48,804 nucleotides of DNA from JBKPCD01 sp046727175 (GTDB taxonomy: Bacteria; Acidobacteriota; Vicinamibacteria; Vicinamibacterales; 2-12-FULL-66-21). The notes under the pieces were generated by a model, which did not search any database, was not told where the DNA came from, and saw only the letters and a program-made list of their open reading frames with translations. The stretch lies in assembly GCA_046727175.1 (NCBI GenBank), contig JBKPCD010000177.1:1-48804 (forward strand). Reading direction: 5' to 3'. A program made the translations under genes and the position numbers. Shown here one piece after another: positions 32,830 through 38,930 of the stretch (positions are counted from its first letter, which is position 1; the number at the start of each line of letters is the position of its first letter).

Positions 32830-32999
32830 TGCTGGGGCAAGCGGCGAGCTACGCACGCGGCCATCGCCGCAGTTGCGAGACGAAACTGTGCGTCGATAAC
32901 CAATATCGCTGCGCGGACAATGCGGAGGACGGGCACCCTTACTGCCTTTTTTCTGAATGGCTTACGCACGTCTTGAGAACGATTGTGACCACCCTGTGA
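32829..32999 (+). CDS. Small Cys-rich protein, function unknown
   Basis: A 56-residue frame whose ATG overlaps the preceding stop codon by one base (TGATG), an arrangement typical of coupled genes. It has four Cys (CETKLC, YRC, PYC) spaced in a possible zinc-binding pattern. Its end overlaps the next frame by 43 bp. It is short enough that chance is possible, but position and overlap favour a real gene. Confidence 0.5.
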   Translation: MLGQAASYARGHRRSCETKLCVDNQYRCADNAEDGHPYCLFSEWLTHVLRTIVTTL

Positions 33000-33433
33000 C
33001 CACACCGACGCAACAGCGGGGATTACGGGCTGACGGAGCGGTGCGTCATGGCGCGGCCGCACTCGTGCAGCACGGGCAACTCCCAGCAGGCTCCGAGTTC
33101 GATCACTTCCGCGACGTGCTCGATACCAGGCGCACGGAGGCGCTCGCGTGGGTCGGTGGCCTCGCGGTGGCGTCCTGCTTTGACCGCGACGATGTCGAAG
33201 CGTACGCATGCTGGGGAACGGCCGCAGACATCGTGTGGGGCGTGCTTCACGTTGAAGGGCTCTTCACTCGCTCACGCCGGCGCAAGTCGTTGTTTGACTA
33301 CTGGGAAAGGTGCGACAAGCGCGCGAGCCACTACCGCGAACTGCTCCGCTCGCGTCGGTATGAGAAGCGAGTTTCTGGCGACATCGCGCAGCGCTTTGCA
33401 GACATGCACGCAGCGAGGGAGGAAAACGGGTGA
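32957..33433 (+). CDS. Unknown protein directly before TerL (small-terminase position)
   Basis: A 158-residue product, or shorter if a later start is used; the first 40 or so residues overlap another frame and lack a recognisable fold. The C-terminal half is helical and basic ('SRRRKSLFDYWERCDKRASH', 'ELLRSRRYEKRVSGDIAQRF'). It overlaps the TerL start by 4 bp (GTGA), the position usually taken by the small terminase, but I cannot see an HTH and do not claim it is one. Confidence 0.55.
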   Translation: MAYARLENDCDHPVTTPTQQRGLRADGAVRHGAAALVQHGQLPAGSEFDHFRDVLDTRRTEALAWVGGLAVASCFDRDDVEAYACWGTAADIVWGVLHVEGLFTRSRRRKSLFDYWERCDKRASHYRELLRSRRYEKRVSGDIAQRFADMHAAREENG

Positions 33434-34884
33434 GCCTGATCGTTCCCGAACTCGCCGAGGACTTCACAGCGTTCTGTGATGAATTCCGGATTCCGCTCTT
33501 CCACTGGCAACCCCAGGACTTTGGACGAGCGCTCCGGCGCGAGCGCGGTCGATTCGTGCATCGCATTGCCGGCATCAGCGTGCCACGAGGTGACGGAAAG
33601 ACGCATGGTACTGCCGCAGCCGGTCTGTGGCGTCTGCTCTGCGGCAAGGCCCCGCAGCACGTCTCGTCTTCGGCGCTCGATCGCGAGGGCGCGAAGGTGA
33701 TGCTCCAGCACGGAAAGCGAATGGTCCGCAATCATCCAGACCTCGCGACCGCGATCAAGGCGCTAGCGGACGGATTCGTTGTGCCAAGCACCGGATCGCG
33801 CTGGACGATCACGTCGCGTGATCATGAGTCGTCGCGCGGCGAGCATCCCGACGTCGTGCTATTCGACGAAGCCGGGTGGGCGCGGGACGATGAACTGTTC
33901 GCGTCGTTGCTGGCGAGTCAAGCCTCTGTAGCCGACCCGCTCGCGGTCGTCGCGTCCACTGTTGGCCGGCGCAAGATCGGACCGCTCTGGGCAGTCAAGC
34001 AACTCGCCGAGGGCGGGGACGAACACGCGTTTTGGGCGTGGCACGGCACGAACCGCAGTCCGCGAGTGACGGCAACGTTTCTGGAGCAGCAGCGACGCAT
34101 TTTGATGCCCGCGCAATTTGCGCGCGAGCATCAAAACCTCTGGGTGGACGCGGCGGATGGATTCTGCACGGCCGCTCAAGTGGACGCAGCGATGGGCCAC
34201 CGCTGGGCTCAGCGCGAAGTCGGCGAAGCCGGACACGTGTATCACCTGTTTGTGGACATTGGCACCGTCCACGATCCGTCTGTCATTGCCGTCGGACACG
34301 AAGAGGGCGGCATCGTCTTCATCGACAAGCTGAGCACGTTTCAAGGGTCTCGGGAATCCCCCGTTCAACTGGCAGCAGTCGAAGCGGCCATTGTTGACAT
34401 CTGCCGTGCGTTCACCGTGCGCGAAGTCCGTGTCGAAAGCTGGCAAGGACTCTCTGCCGTGCAACGTCTGCAAACCCGTGGCTTGCCGGTGAAGGTGTTC
34501 ACGCCGACCGCAAAAACGAATGCCGAAGAGTGGCCTGTGCTGGCGCAGCGCTTGGCCACCGGAACGATTGTGCTGCCCCTTCACGCACGGCTGCGCGAGG
34601 AGCTCTTGAACCTCGTCGTTGAGATGGGGCCAAGCGGAATCAAGGTCGTCGATCGCGGGAAGATCCATCAGGACCATGCGGTTGCCGTGCGCGGTGTCGT
34701 CGCGCAACTCCAGCCACGTGCGCGCAGCCAAGCGGTGGCGACTGTGCGCGCGAACGTTTCGTGGCAACGGAAGTTCTGGGGCATCGGCCAACCAGAGGAT
34801 GACCGCGACCTGGTCTGCACGGACCTTCAACGCGTTGCACAACTCGGAGCGGAAGGATGGCGACTTGGGAGACTACAGCGATGA
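33430..34884 (+). CDS. terL: Phage large terminase (TerL)
   Basis: DNA-packaging motor: ATPase plus nuclease. The 484-residue product has a Walker A-like 'GISVPRGDGKTHGTAAAGL' near residue 48 and Walker B 'DVVLFDEAGW' near 140. A coupling segment follows ('AVVASTVGRRK'), then an RNase H-like nuclease domain. In that domain the acidic residues lie in 'LFVDIGTVHDPSVIAVG', 'VREVRVESWQG' and 'IHQDHAVAVRG'. Family and order match HK97-type Terminase_1 proteins. Both enzymatic halves look intact. GTG start overlapping the previous gene; the stop overlaps the next ATG. No portal or capsid gene follows. Confidence 0.85.
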   Translation: MSLIVPELAEDFTAFCDEFRIPLFHWQPQDFGRALRRERGRFVHRIAGISVPRGDGKTHGTAAAGLWRLLCGKAPQHVSSSALDREGAKVMLQHGKRMVRNHPDLATAIKALADGFVVPSTGSRWTITSRDHESSRGEHPDVVLFDEAGWARDDELFASLLASQASVADPLAVVASTVGRRKIGPLWAVKQLAEGGDEHAFWAWHGTNRSPRVTATFLEQQRRILMPAQFAREHQNLWVDAADGFCTAAQVDAAMGHRWAQREVGEAGHVYHLFVDIGTVHDPSVIAVGHEEGGIVFIDKLSTFQGSRESPVQLAAVEAAIVDICRAFTVREVRVESWQGLSAVQRLQTRGLPVKVFTPTAKTNAEEWPVLAQRLATGTIVLPLHARLREELLNLVVEMGPSGIKVVDRGKIHQDHAVAVRGVVAQLQPRARSQAVATVRANVSWQRKFWGIGQPEDDRDLVCTDLQRVAQLGAEGWRLGRLQR

Positions 34885-35075
34885 AGCGTCAGCGTGAGGA
34901 CTACGCGAGTTGGTTTGCGAAACGGAAGCCACGCCGGTTGAGAGACGAACTGCGCGAATGCCGCGAGTTGGACGCGGCCAGGACTGCCGCGGGCACTCAA
35001 AACCAGTGGCTCAATGAACAGATGAACCCGCCGGAGCCGAAACGTGATTGGCGGGACCGGTACTTCAAAAAGTAG
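34881..35075 (+). CDS. Small basic protein after TerL, function unknown
   Basis: A 64-residue product beginning at the ATG that overlaps the TerL stop (ATGA). Mostly charged: 'MKRQREDYASWFAKRKPRR', an acidic-basic helix 'RDELRECRELDAARTAA' and a C-terminal 'KRDWRDRYFKK'. No recognised domain. Tight coupling to TerL suggests a packaging accessory, which is inference only. Confidence 0.6.
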   Translation: MKRQREDYASWFAKRKPRRLRDELRECRELDAARTAAGTQNQWLNEQMNPPEPKRDWRDRYFKK

Positions 35076-35088
35076 AAGGGACAAGACG

Positions 35089-35779
35089 ATGCAGATGATC
35101 GACGAAACGAAGGTGATGATCCCCACGATGCCGCCAGTTGGCGAGACCGCGACACGGTTCGCATCCGGCGAACGTCGGAGCGAAGTGCTACGCCGCGCGA
35201 ATTCGCCCTAGCACGCCAATCGGGTTGCTCGACCGGTTCGCGGAATACGAAAACGCGGTCGAGAGGTTGGATGCGGACCTGCGACTGCCGGAGCCGTTCC
35301 GCGTGGCCGAGCGCGCGAAGCTGCGGGAGGCCTTGCACGCCGACGCAGATCAACTCGAAATCGACACAATCGCGGAGCGGTACAAGCTACTTGCCGATGA
35401 AGAGTCTTCCGTCCTTTTCGAACTCAAACAGTCATTCCTCCCGAATGACATGGCCGCCGTGTTGATGGTCATTGACCGGACACAGGACGAAGGCGCGTTG
35501 ATCGATATGGCGGAAGAGGCGCTCGCGCGGAACTATGGTCCACGCGTGCGCGCCACGTTGCCGCTCGTGATCGACAAACTGCACCAACTTGCCGGGAACA
35601 ACGAGACCGCCAAAGGTCGCGCGACTCGATTGGCGACGACGTTCGCCGAGTGGTGCAGCGCGCATCCATCGCCCGCACAGAGGCTCCGCGACATCGCGGA
35701 CCACCGCGAGCGCGTGATCGGCGAAGTGGCCGGAGCGTACTCAACCGCTCGTCAACGACTGGGCATGAAGGTTCTCTAA
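35089..35779 (+). pseudogene. Unknown helical protein, apparently split by a one-base insertion
   Basis: The ATG at 35089 has a good ribosome site (GAAGGG) and opens a 40-residue frame that stops at TAG 35209. Dropping one C from the run at 35206-35208 continues it without a break into the downstream frame ('STPIGLLDRFAEYENAVERL'), which runs to 35779. The long frame alone begins only at a TTG (35138), whose first 25 residues look non-coding. The product would be about 230 mostly helical residues ('DRTQDEGALIDMAEEALARN', 'RLRDIADHRERVIGEVAG'). No family recognised. Confidence 0.55.
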
Positions 35780-35815
35780 TCTCTGAACGACACCACACCA
35801 ATGGAGGGGCACTCA

Positions 35816-36103
35816 ATGATCGGAATCGACGACGCACTTTACAGACAGTATCCCGCCGCACTCTGGGAAGAGTGGCTCACGTCAAGGCCTGGGAGCGCGG
35901 AGGTACGGCTGGTGTTCCGGAAGCCGAATGGCGACCTCACGAGCGGCATCGCGAGCAGTCGGTTCGCGGACTACGTGAAAAAGAACTGGGTCGTCGTGGG
36001 GATCGGCGACGAGGTTCTCGAGCGCGAGATCAACGAAGCCAGAATTCCGAAGGCCGAGGACACTTTTCCGCGACAGACGACCGCAAAAGCCGAGAAGAAG
36101 TAA
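35816..36103 (+). CDS. Unknown small protein of the element
   Basis: A 95-residue product from the ATG at 35816, chosen because GGAGGGG lies 6 nt upstream; an in-frame ATG at 35801 has none. Predicted alpha/beta ('VRLVFRKPNGDLTSGIASSR', 'NWVVVGIGDEVLE') with a charged tail. I do not recognise it. Confidence 0.6.
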   Translation: MIGIDDALYRQYPAALWEEWLTSRPGSAEVRLVFRKPNGDLTSGIASSRFADYVKKNWVVVGIGDEVLEREINEARIPKAEDTFPRQTTAKAEKK

Positions 36104-36120
36104 CCAGGCAGGAACAGGAC

Positions 36121-36417
36121 ATGAGCGAACAGACGAGAACGGTATTTCGCACGAGCACGGAACAACGTGAAACGGGCTTCATCGCAGGATGGAATCCTCA
36201 CGATGCGTTCGGGTTTATTTCGCGCGACCGCGCGCCGCGCGGCCGCCAAGTCTTCATCCACATGAGCGAGTTGCCTGATGGCGTGTCGGTTCCCGTGCCC
36301 GTCGGGACGCGATGTTCGTTTATCGCTGTGACGAGCGCGAAAGGGTTGCGCGCGACCGCCGTCGAATTCCCGCGCGACGCTCGCGCAGAACGGACGCAAC
36401 GAAGCCACCCATGCTGA
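36121..36417 (+). CDS. Cold-shock-domain-like protein
   Basis: A 98-residue product with a five-strand OB-fold pattern: 'TGFIAGWNPHDAFGFISRD' (RNP-1-like) and 'RQVFIHMSEL' (RNP-2-like VFIH), then 'GTRCSFIAVTSAKGLRATAV'. So a single-strand nucleic-acid-binding role is likely. Phages and mobile elements carry such proteins as RNA chaperones or replication helpers. Good ribosome site upstream (AGGAACAGG). Its end overlaps the next ATG by 7 bp. Confidence 0.7.
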   Translation: MSEQTRTVFRTSTEQRETGFIAGWNPHDAFGFISRDRAPRGRQVFIHMSELPDGVSVPVPVGTRCSFIAVTSAKGLRATAVEFPRDARAERTQRSHPC

Positions 36418-36638
36418 CCCATATCCCATCGCCCGAGCGCCCCCCAGAAGCGTTACCAAGCGTTTCTGCGGGCATCTGTGGCGGGTGCGGCCGCGCGTTG
36501 GTGCCGACACGGACGAATCAGCGTCACTGTCGCCCGAGCTGTCGCGTGCGCGCTTGGCAACGACGTCACGCCCGACCCGCAACAGTGCTGCTCGACCCCG
36601 ACCTGCAGGACGTGCTCCGGCGGTGTCCCTTCGAATGA
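36411..36638 (+). CDS. Small zinc-ribbon protein
   Basis: A 75-residue product; the ATG at 36411 overlaps the previous stop region. Four Cys in 'ICGGCGRALVPTRTNQRHC' and 'PSCRVRAWQRRH' give a CxxC...CxxxC treble-clef-like pattern, common in phage and satellite proteins. DNA or RNA binding is likely; the exact role is unknown. Its stop overlaps the ATG of the nuclease gene. Confidence 0.6.
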   Translation: MLTHIPSPERPPEALPSVSAGICGGCGRALVPTRTNQRHCRPSCRVRAWQRRHARPATVLLDPDLQDVLRRCPFE

Positions 36639-36913
36639 ACACATCGCACAAAGGCCGACGGGCCGAGCATCGCGCACGCGCGCTGCTGCAAGCGCTGGGA
36701 TTTGCGGTCATTCGCGCCGCGGGCTCGAAAGGACCGGCCGACTTGGTGGCCTTGGATCAGAATGAGATCCGGTTCATCAGCGTCAAGTCCGGCACCAAGT
36801 ACCTGAGTGAAGTCGAGCGGGAAACGTTCCGGAAAGTGCCGATTCCGCCAAACGGTTCCCGGTGGTGCTGGCGATTTCCGAATCGGTCACAACCGCTGAT
36901 TGAGCGACTGTGA
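36635..36913 (+). CDS. Hjc-like Holliday-junction resolvase / PD-(D/E)XK nuclease
   Basis: A 92-residue product, short even for archaeal Hjc (about 120). The catalytic layout is visible: an N-terminal helix with Glu ('GRRAEHRARALL'), 'RAAGSKGPADLVAL' (the Asp of motif II) and 'IRFISVKSGTKYLS', where the usual E-x-K is S-V-K. So one catalytic acid may be replaced or lie elsewhere. Hjc-like nucleases trim or resolve replicated phage DNA before packaging. Here it sits between the zinc ribbon and the integrase. Confidence 0.65.
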   Translation: MNTSHKGRRAEHRARALLQALGFAVIRAAGSKGPADLVALDQNEIRFISVKSGTKYLSEVERETFRKVPIPPNGSRWCWRFPNRSQPLIERL

Positions 36914-37098
36914 CGCGCGGAGTTCGGCGAATCGTGATTGACAGAAGCGAGAAGGTGAATGCAAAGTAAGCGGAGCCCGGCCGTGTTGGTAGCACGAGCC
37001 GGTACTCCTAAGCGCGTCAACCGTCATCGGCGGTCGGCGGCCTGCCCGAAATCGTATCTCAAAGCAGTCTGCTCGCCCGTAAGAGGGAGCCAACGACA
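36914..37098. other. Gap before the integrase, possible promoter
   Basis: 185 bp without a gene. A perfect TTGACA lies at about 36937-36942, but the facing -10 is poor (TGCAAA). An integrase promoter is possible. Nothing else recognised. Confidence 0.35.
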
Positions 37099-38357
37099 AT
37101 GAGCCTCCGCAAGCGATGCAGTGCTGATGTACCTGCCCTTCTGACGGACAACACAGCCAATCCCTTTTACTGCCCTTCGTCGCCGCGGTGCGATCATCCG
37201 TGGCACTACGATTTTCGGGTAAATCGCCGACGGTACCGCGCAAGCACGGAGACGGCGGACAAGCAAAAGGCGAAGAACATTGAAGCAAAGGAACGCTCGC
37301 GGATCCTTGACGGCCGTCACGGCATTCGACGACAGCCGGACATTACATTTCGGGCGTTCGGCGAGCTGTACCTCCGCGATTACTCGGAGCCGAACAAACG
37401 GAGTGCAGATCGTGACGCGAGATCCTTAACGTTCTCAATCGCGCGTTTGGTTCGCTGATTCTCCACGAGATCACGCCGCATCGGATCGAACAATTCAAAC
37501 GCGAACGACTCGCGGGCAAGTGGCGGGCACATGGACAGACGGGCGCACCAAAACCTCTGAAGCCAGCGACCGTCAATCGCGAACTGGACACGCTGCGCGG
37601 CATTCTCACGAAGGCGGTCGAGTGGGGCAAGCTGCTCGACTCCCCCATGCGCGGAATCAAGCGCCTGAAGATGGACAACCGGCGGACACGAATTCTGAGC
37701 GAGGACGAGCAGCAACGACTCCTCGCCGCTTGTCCGAAGAAACTCCGAGCGATTGTGATGTTGGCATTGATTACGGGAGCGCGGATCGGCGAACTCCTGG
37801 CACTCCGATGGGACGATTGTGCGGACGGCTACCTAACGTTCCTCGAAACGAAGAACGGACGGGCCCGACGGATCACGATCAGTCCATTGATCGAGACAGT
37901 CCTCGCGGCACTACCGCGCACCTCCGAGTGGGTGTTCACGAACAACCGAACAGGCCGGCCATTCACGGTGAACGGCTGTCGGCATGTGTTCGATCGCGCA
38001 GTCGTGCGGGCCGGAACCAGCAGACCTGATGAAGTGACGCTTCACACGCTGCGGCATACCGCGCTCAGCCGAATGATCGCAGCGGGGTATGACGACTACA
38101 CCGTGATGGAGATCAGCGGGCACAGTTCGACGCGAATGCTCGCCCGATACACGCATCCCCGTGAGGAACGCAAGGCCGGCGCGCTGGATTCCTTCGGTCC
38201 CGTGGTCACAACGTGGGCACAAACAGACGGATCGGCTGTTGGGAACCGAGGAGTATCCGACGAAATCGCCGAATTATTGAGGAAAGCTGGTGGACGGCAG
38301 GAGGCTCGAACTCCCGACCTCCGCGTTGCGAACGCGGCGCTCTCCCAACTGAGCTAG
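37099..38357 (+). pseudogene. int: Tyrosine integrase, split by a one-base frame shift
   Basis: Recombinase for insertion into the tRNA-Ala gene next to it. The N-terminal DNA-binding part is in the 37099 frame ('WHYDFRVNRRRYRASTETAD') up to about 37416. Core and catalytic parts follow in another frame ('REILNVLNRAFGSLILHEIT'). The catalytic motifs are intact: Arg in 'TGARIGELLALRWDD', 'HTLRHTALSRMI' and 'ISGHSSTRMLARYTHP' with the Tyr nucleophile. One base appears missing after GTGAC near 37416. The last 23 or so codons run through attR, antisense to the tRNA, and end at TAG 38355-38357. Confidence 0.85.
38288..38334 (-). repeat. Right attachment site (attR)
   Basis: Perfect 47-bp copy of 29030-29076. 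It supplies the 3' half of the intact tRNA-Ala gene and also encodes the tail of the integrase on the other strand. Confidence 0.92.
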
Positions 38358-38363
38358 CCGCCC
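38288..38363 (-). tRNA. tRNA-Ala (anticodon CGC)
   Basis: On the minus strand the 76-nt gene folds as a complete cloverleaf. The acceptor GGGCGGC pairs with GCCGTCC, with the G3-U70 pair that marks alanine tRNAs. The D arm is GCTCAGTTGGGAGAGC and the anticodon stem CCGCG/CGCGG encloses loop TTCGCAA (anticodon CGC). The T arm is CGGGAGTTCGAGCCTCCTG-like, and CCA is encoded. Its 3' half is the attR sequence supplied by the inserted element, so integration has kept the tRNA functional. Confidence 0.95.
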
Positions 38364-38460
38364 ACTCGGACAATAGGACGTACCCGGAAGGAACAATCTA
38401 CGCGTGGGTACGAACGCCGAGTGTAACACGCGGTTTCGGCGCCACGCAAACCGCGCGAGC

Positions 38461-38703
38461 TCAGCGTGACTGTTCCGCCGCTCCTCGCCGCGCGAGCATC
38501 GTGTTGAACAGTCCGCGAAGCGCGGCGGACGCAATCGCGTGCGCCGCGGTCACGCGCGCCAGATCCTCGAGATCGTTTCCGCCGAGGTCGGCGTGTGATT
38601 CGAGCGACTCGACGCGATCGCGCAGTGCGCTCAACGCGTCGGCCGTCTGCAGTGCGCCCCGGAAAGCGGTCTTGAGCGCCGCGAGTTCATTCGGATCCGA
38701 CAT
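38461..38703 (-). CDS. Small helical protein, function unknown
   Basis: An 80-residue frame starting at ATG 38703: almost entirely helical ('ELAALKTAFRGALQTADALS', 'LRDRVESLESHADL', 'RVTAAHAIASAALRGLFNTM'), with no domain I recognise. Chromosomal side of the tRNA gene, with upstream region shared with a family A hairpin (38725-38765). Moderate confidence, based on length and codon pattern. Confidence 0.5.
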   Translation of the reverse strand: MSDPNELAALKTAFRGALQTADALSALRDRVESLESHADLGGNDLEDLARVTAAHAIASAALRGLFNTMLARRGAAEQSR

Positions 38704-38724
38704 GCCCGCTCAATGTAATCCAGC

Positions 38725-38765
38725 CGGGGTCCCCGCCGCGCGTATTGTGCGCGGTGGGGTGCAAT
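38725..38765. repeat. Family A GC hairpin repeat
   Basis: CCCCGCCGCGC and GCGCGGTGGGG flank GTATTGT, giving an imperfect 11-bp stem with GGGGT on the left and GTGCAA on the right. It is the best match to copies at 4412-4452, 4476-4512 and 26478-26520. Confidence 0.75.
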
Positions 38766-38930
38766 TACAGGATTCGGATCCGCGTTTACGTTCTGGTCAC
38801 CGCTGAATCGCAGGCCGGCCCACGGTCTATCGACCAATCGTTCGAACAGGTCTGGAATGTGCGCCTTACGGTAGCCGGTACGAGGCGTGCGTCGTGGTGC
38901 GGGCGTTGCAAACTCGTGCGAGCCCCTGCA

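Larger units (their letters stand above)
29030..38334. mobile_element. 9.3-kb integrated element in tRNA-Ala(CGC), satellite-like, with own TerL
   Basis: Bounded by the 47-bp direct repeat (attL 29030-29076, attR 38288-38334), giving a 9258-bp unit. Gene order on the plus strand: excisionase-like HTH (30247), primase-helicase (30556), docking-like small protein (32596), Cys-rich protein (32829), unknown (32957), TerL (33430), three unknown genes (34881-36103), cold-shock protein (36121), zinc ribbon (36411), Hjc-like nuclease (36635) and tyrosine integrase (37099). The genes are tightly packed and overlap at several starts. A membrane protein gene (29330) on the minus strand lies near attL. 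No capsid, portal, tail or lysis genes are present. Comparable in size and logic to phage satellites. Three frames carry apparent single-base indels. Confidence 0.85.

Noticed and set aside
29030..38334. CRISPR array or toxin-antitoxin system in the element
   Set aside because: No regularly spaced repeats, cas genes or recognisable toxin or antitoxin pair was found.
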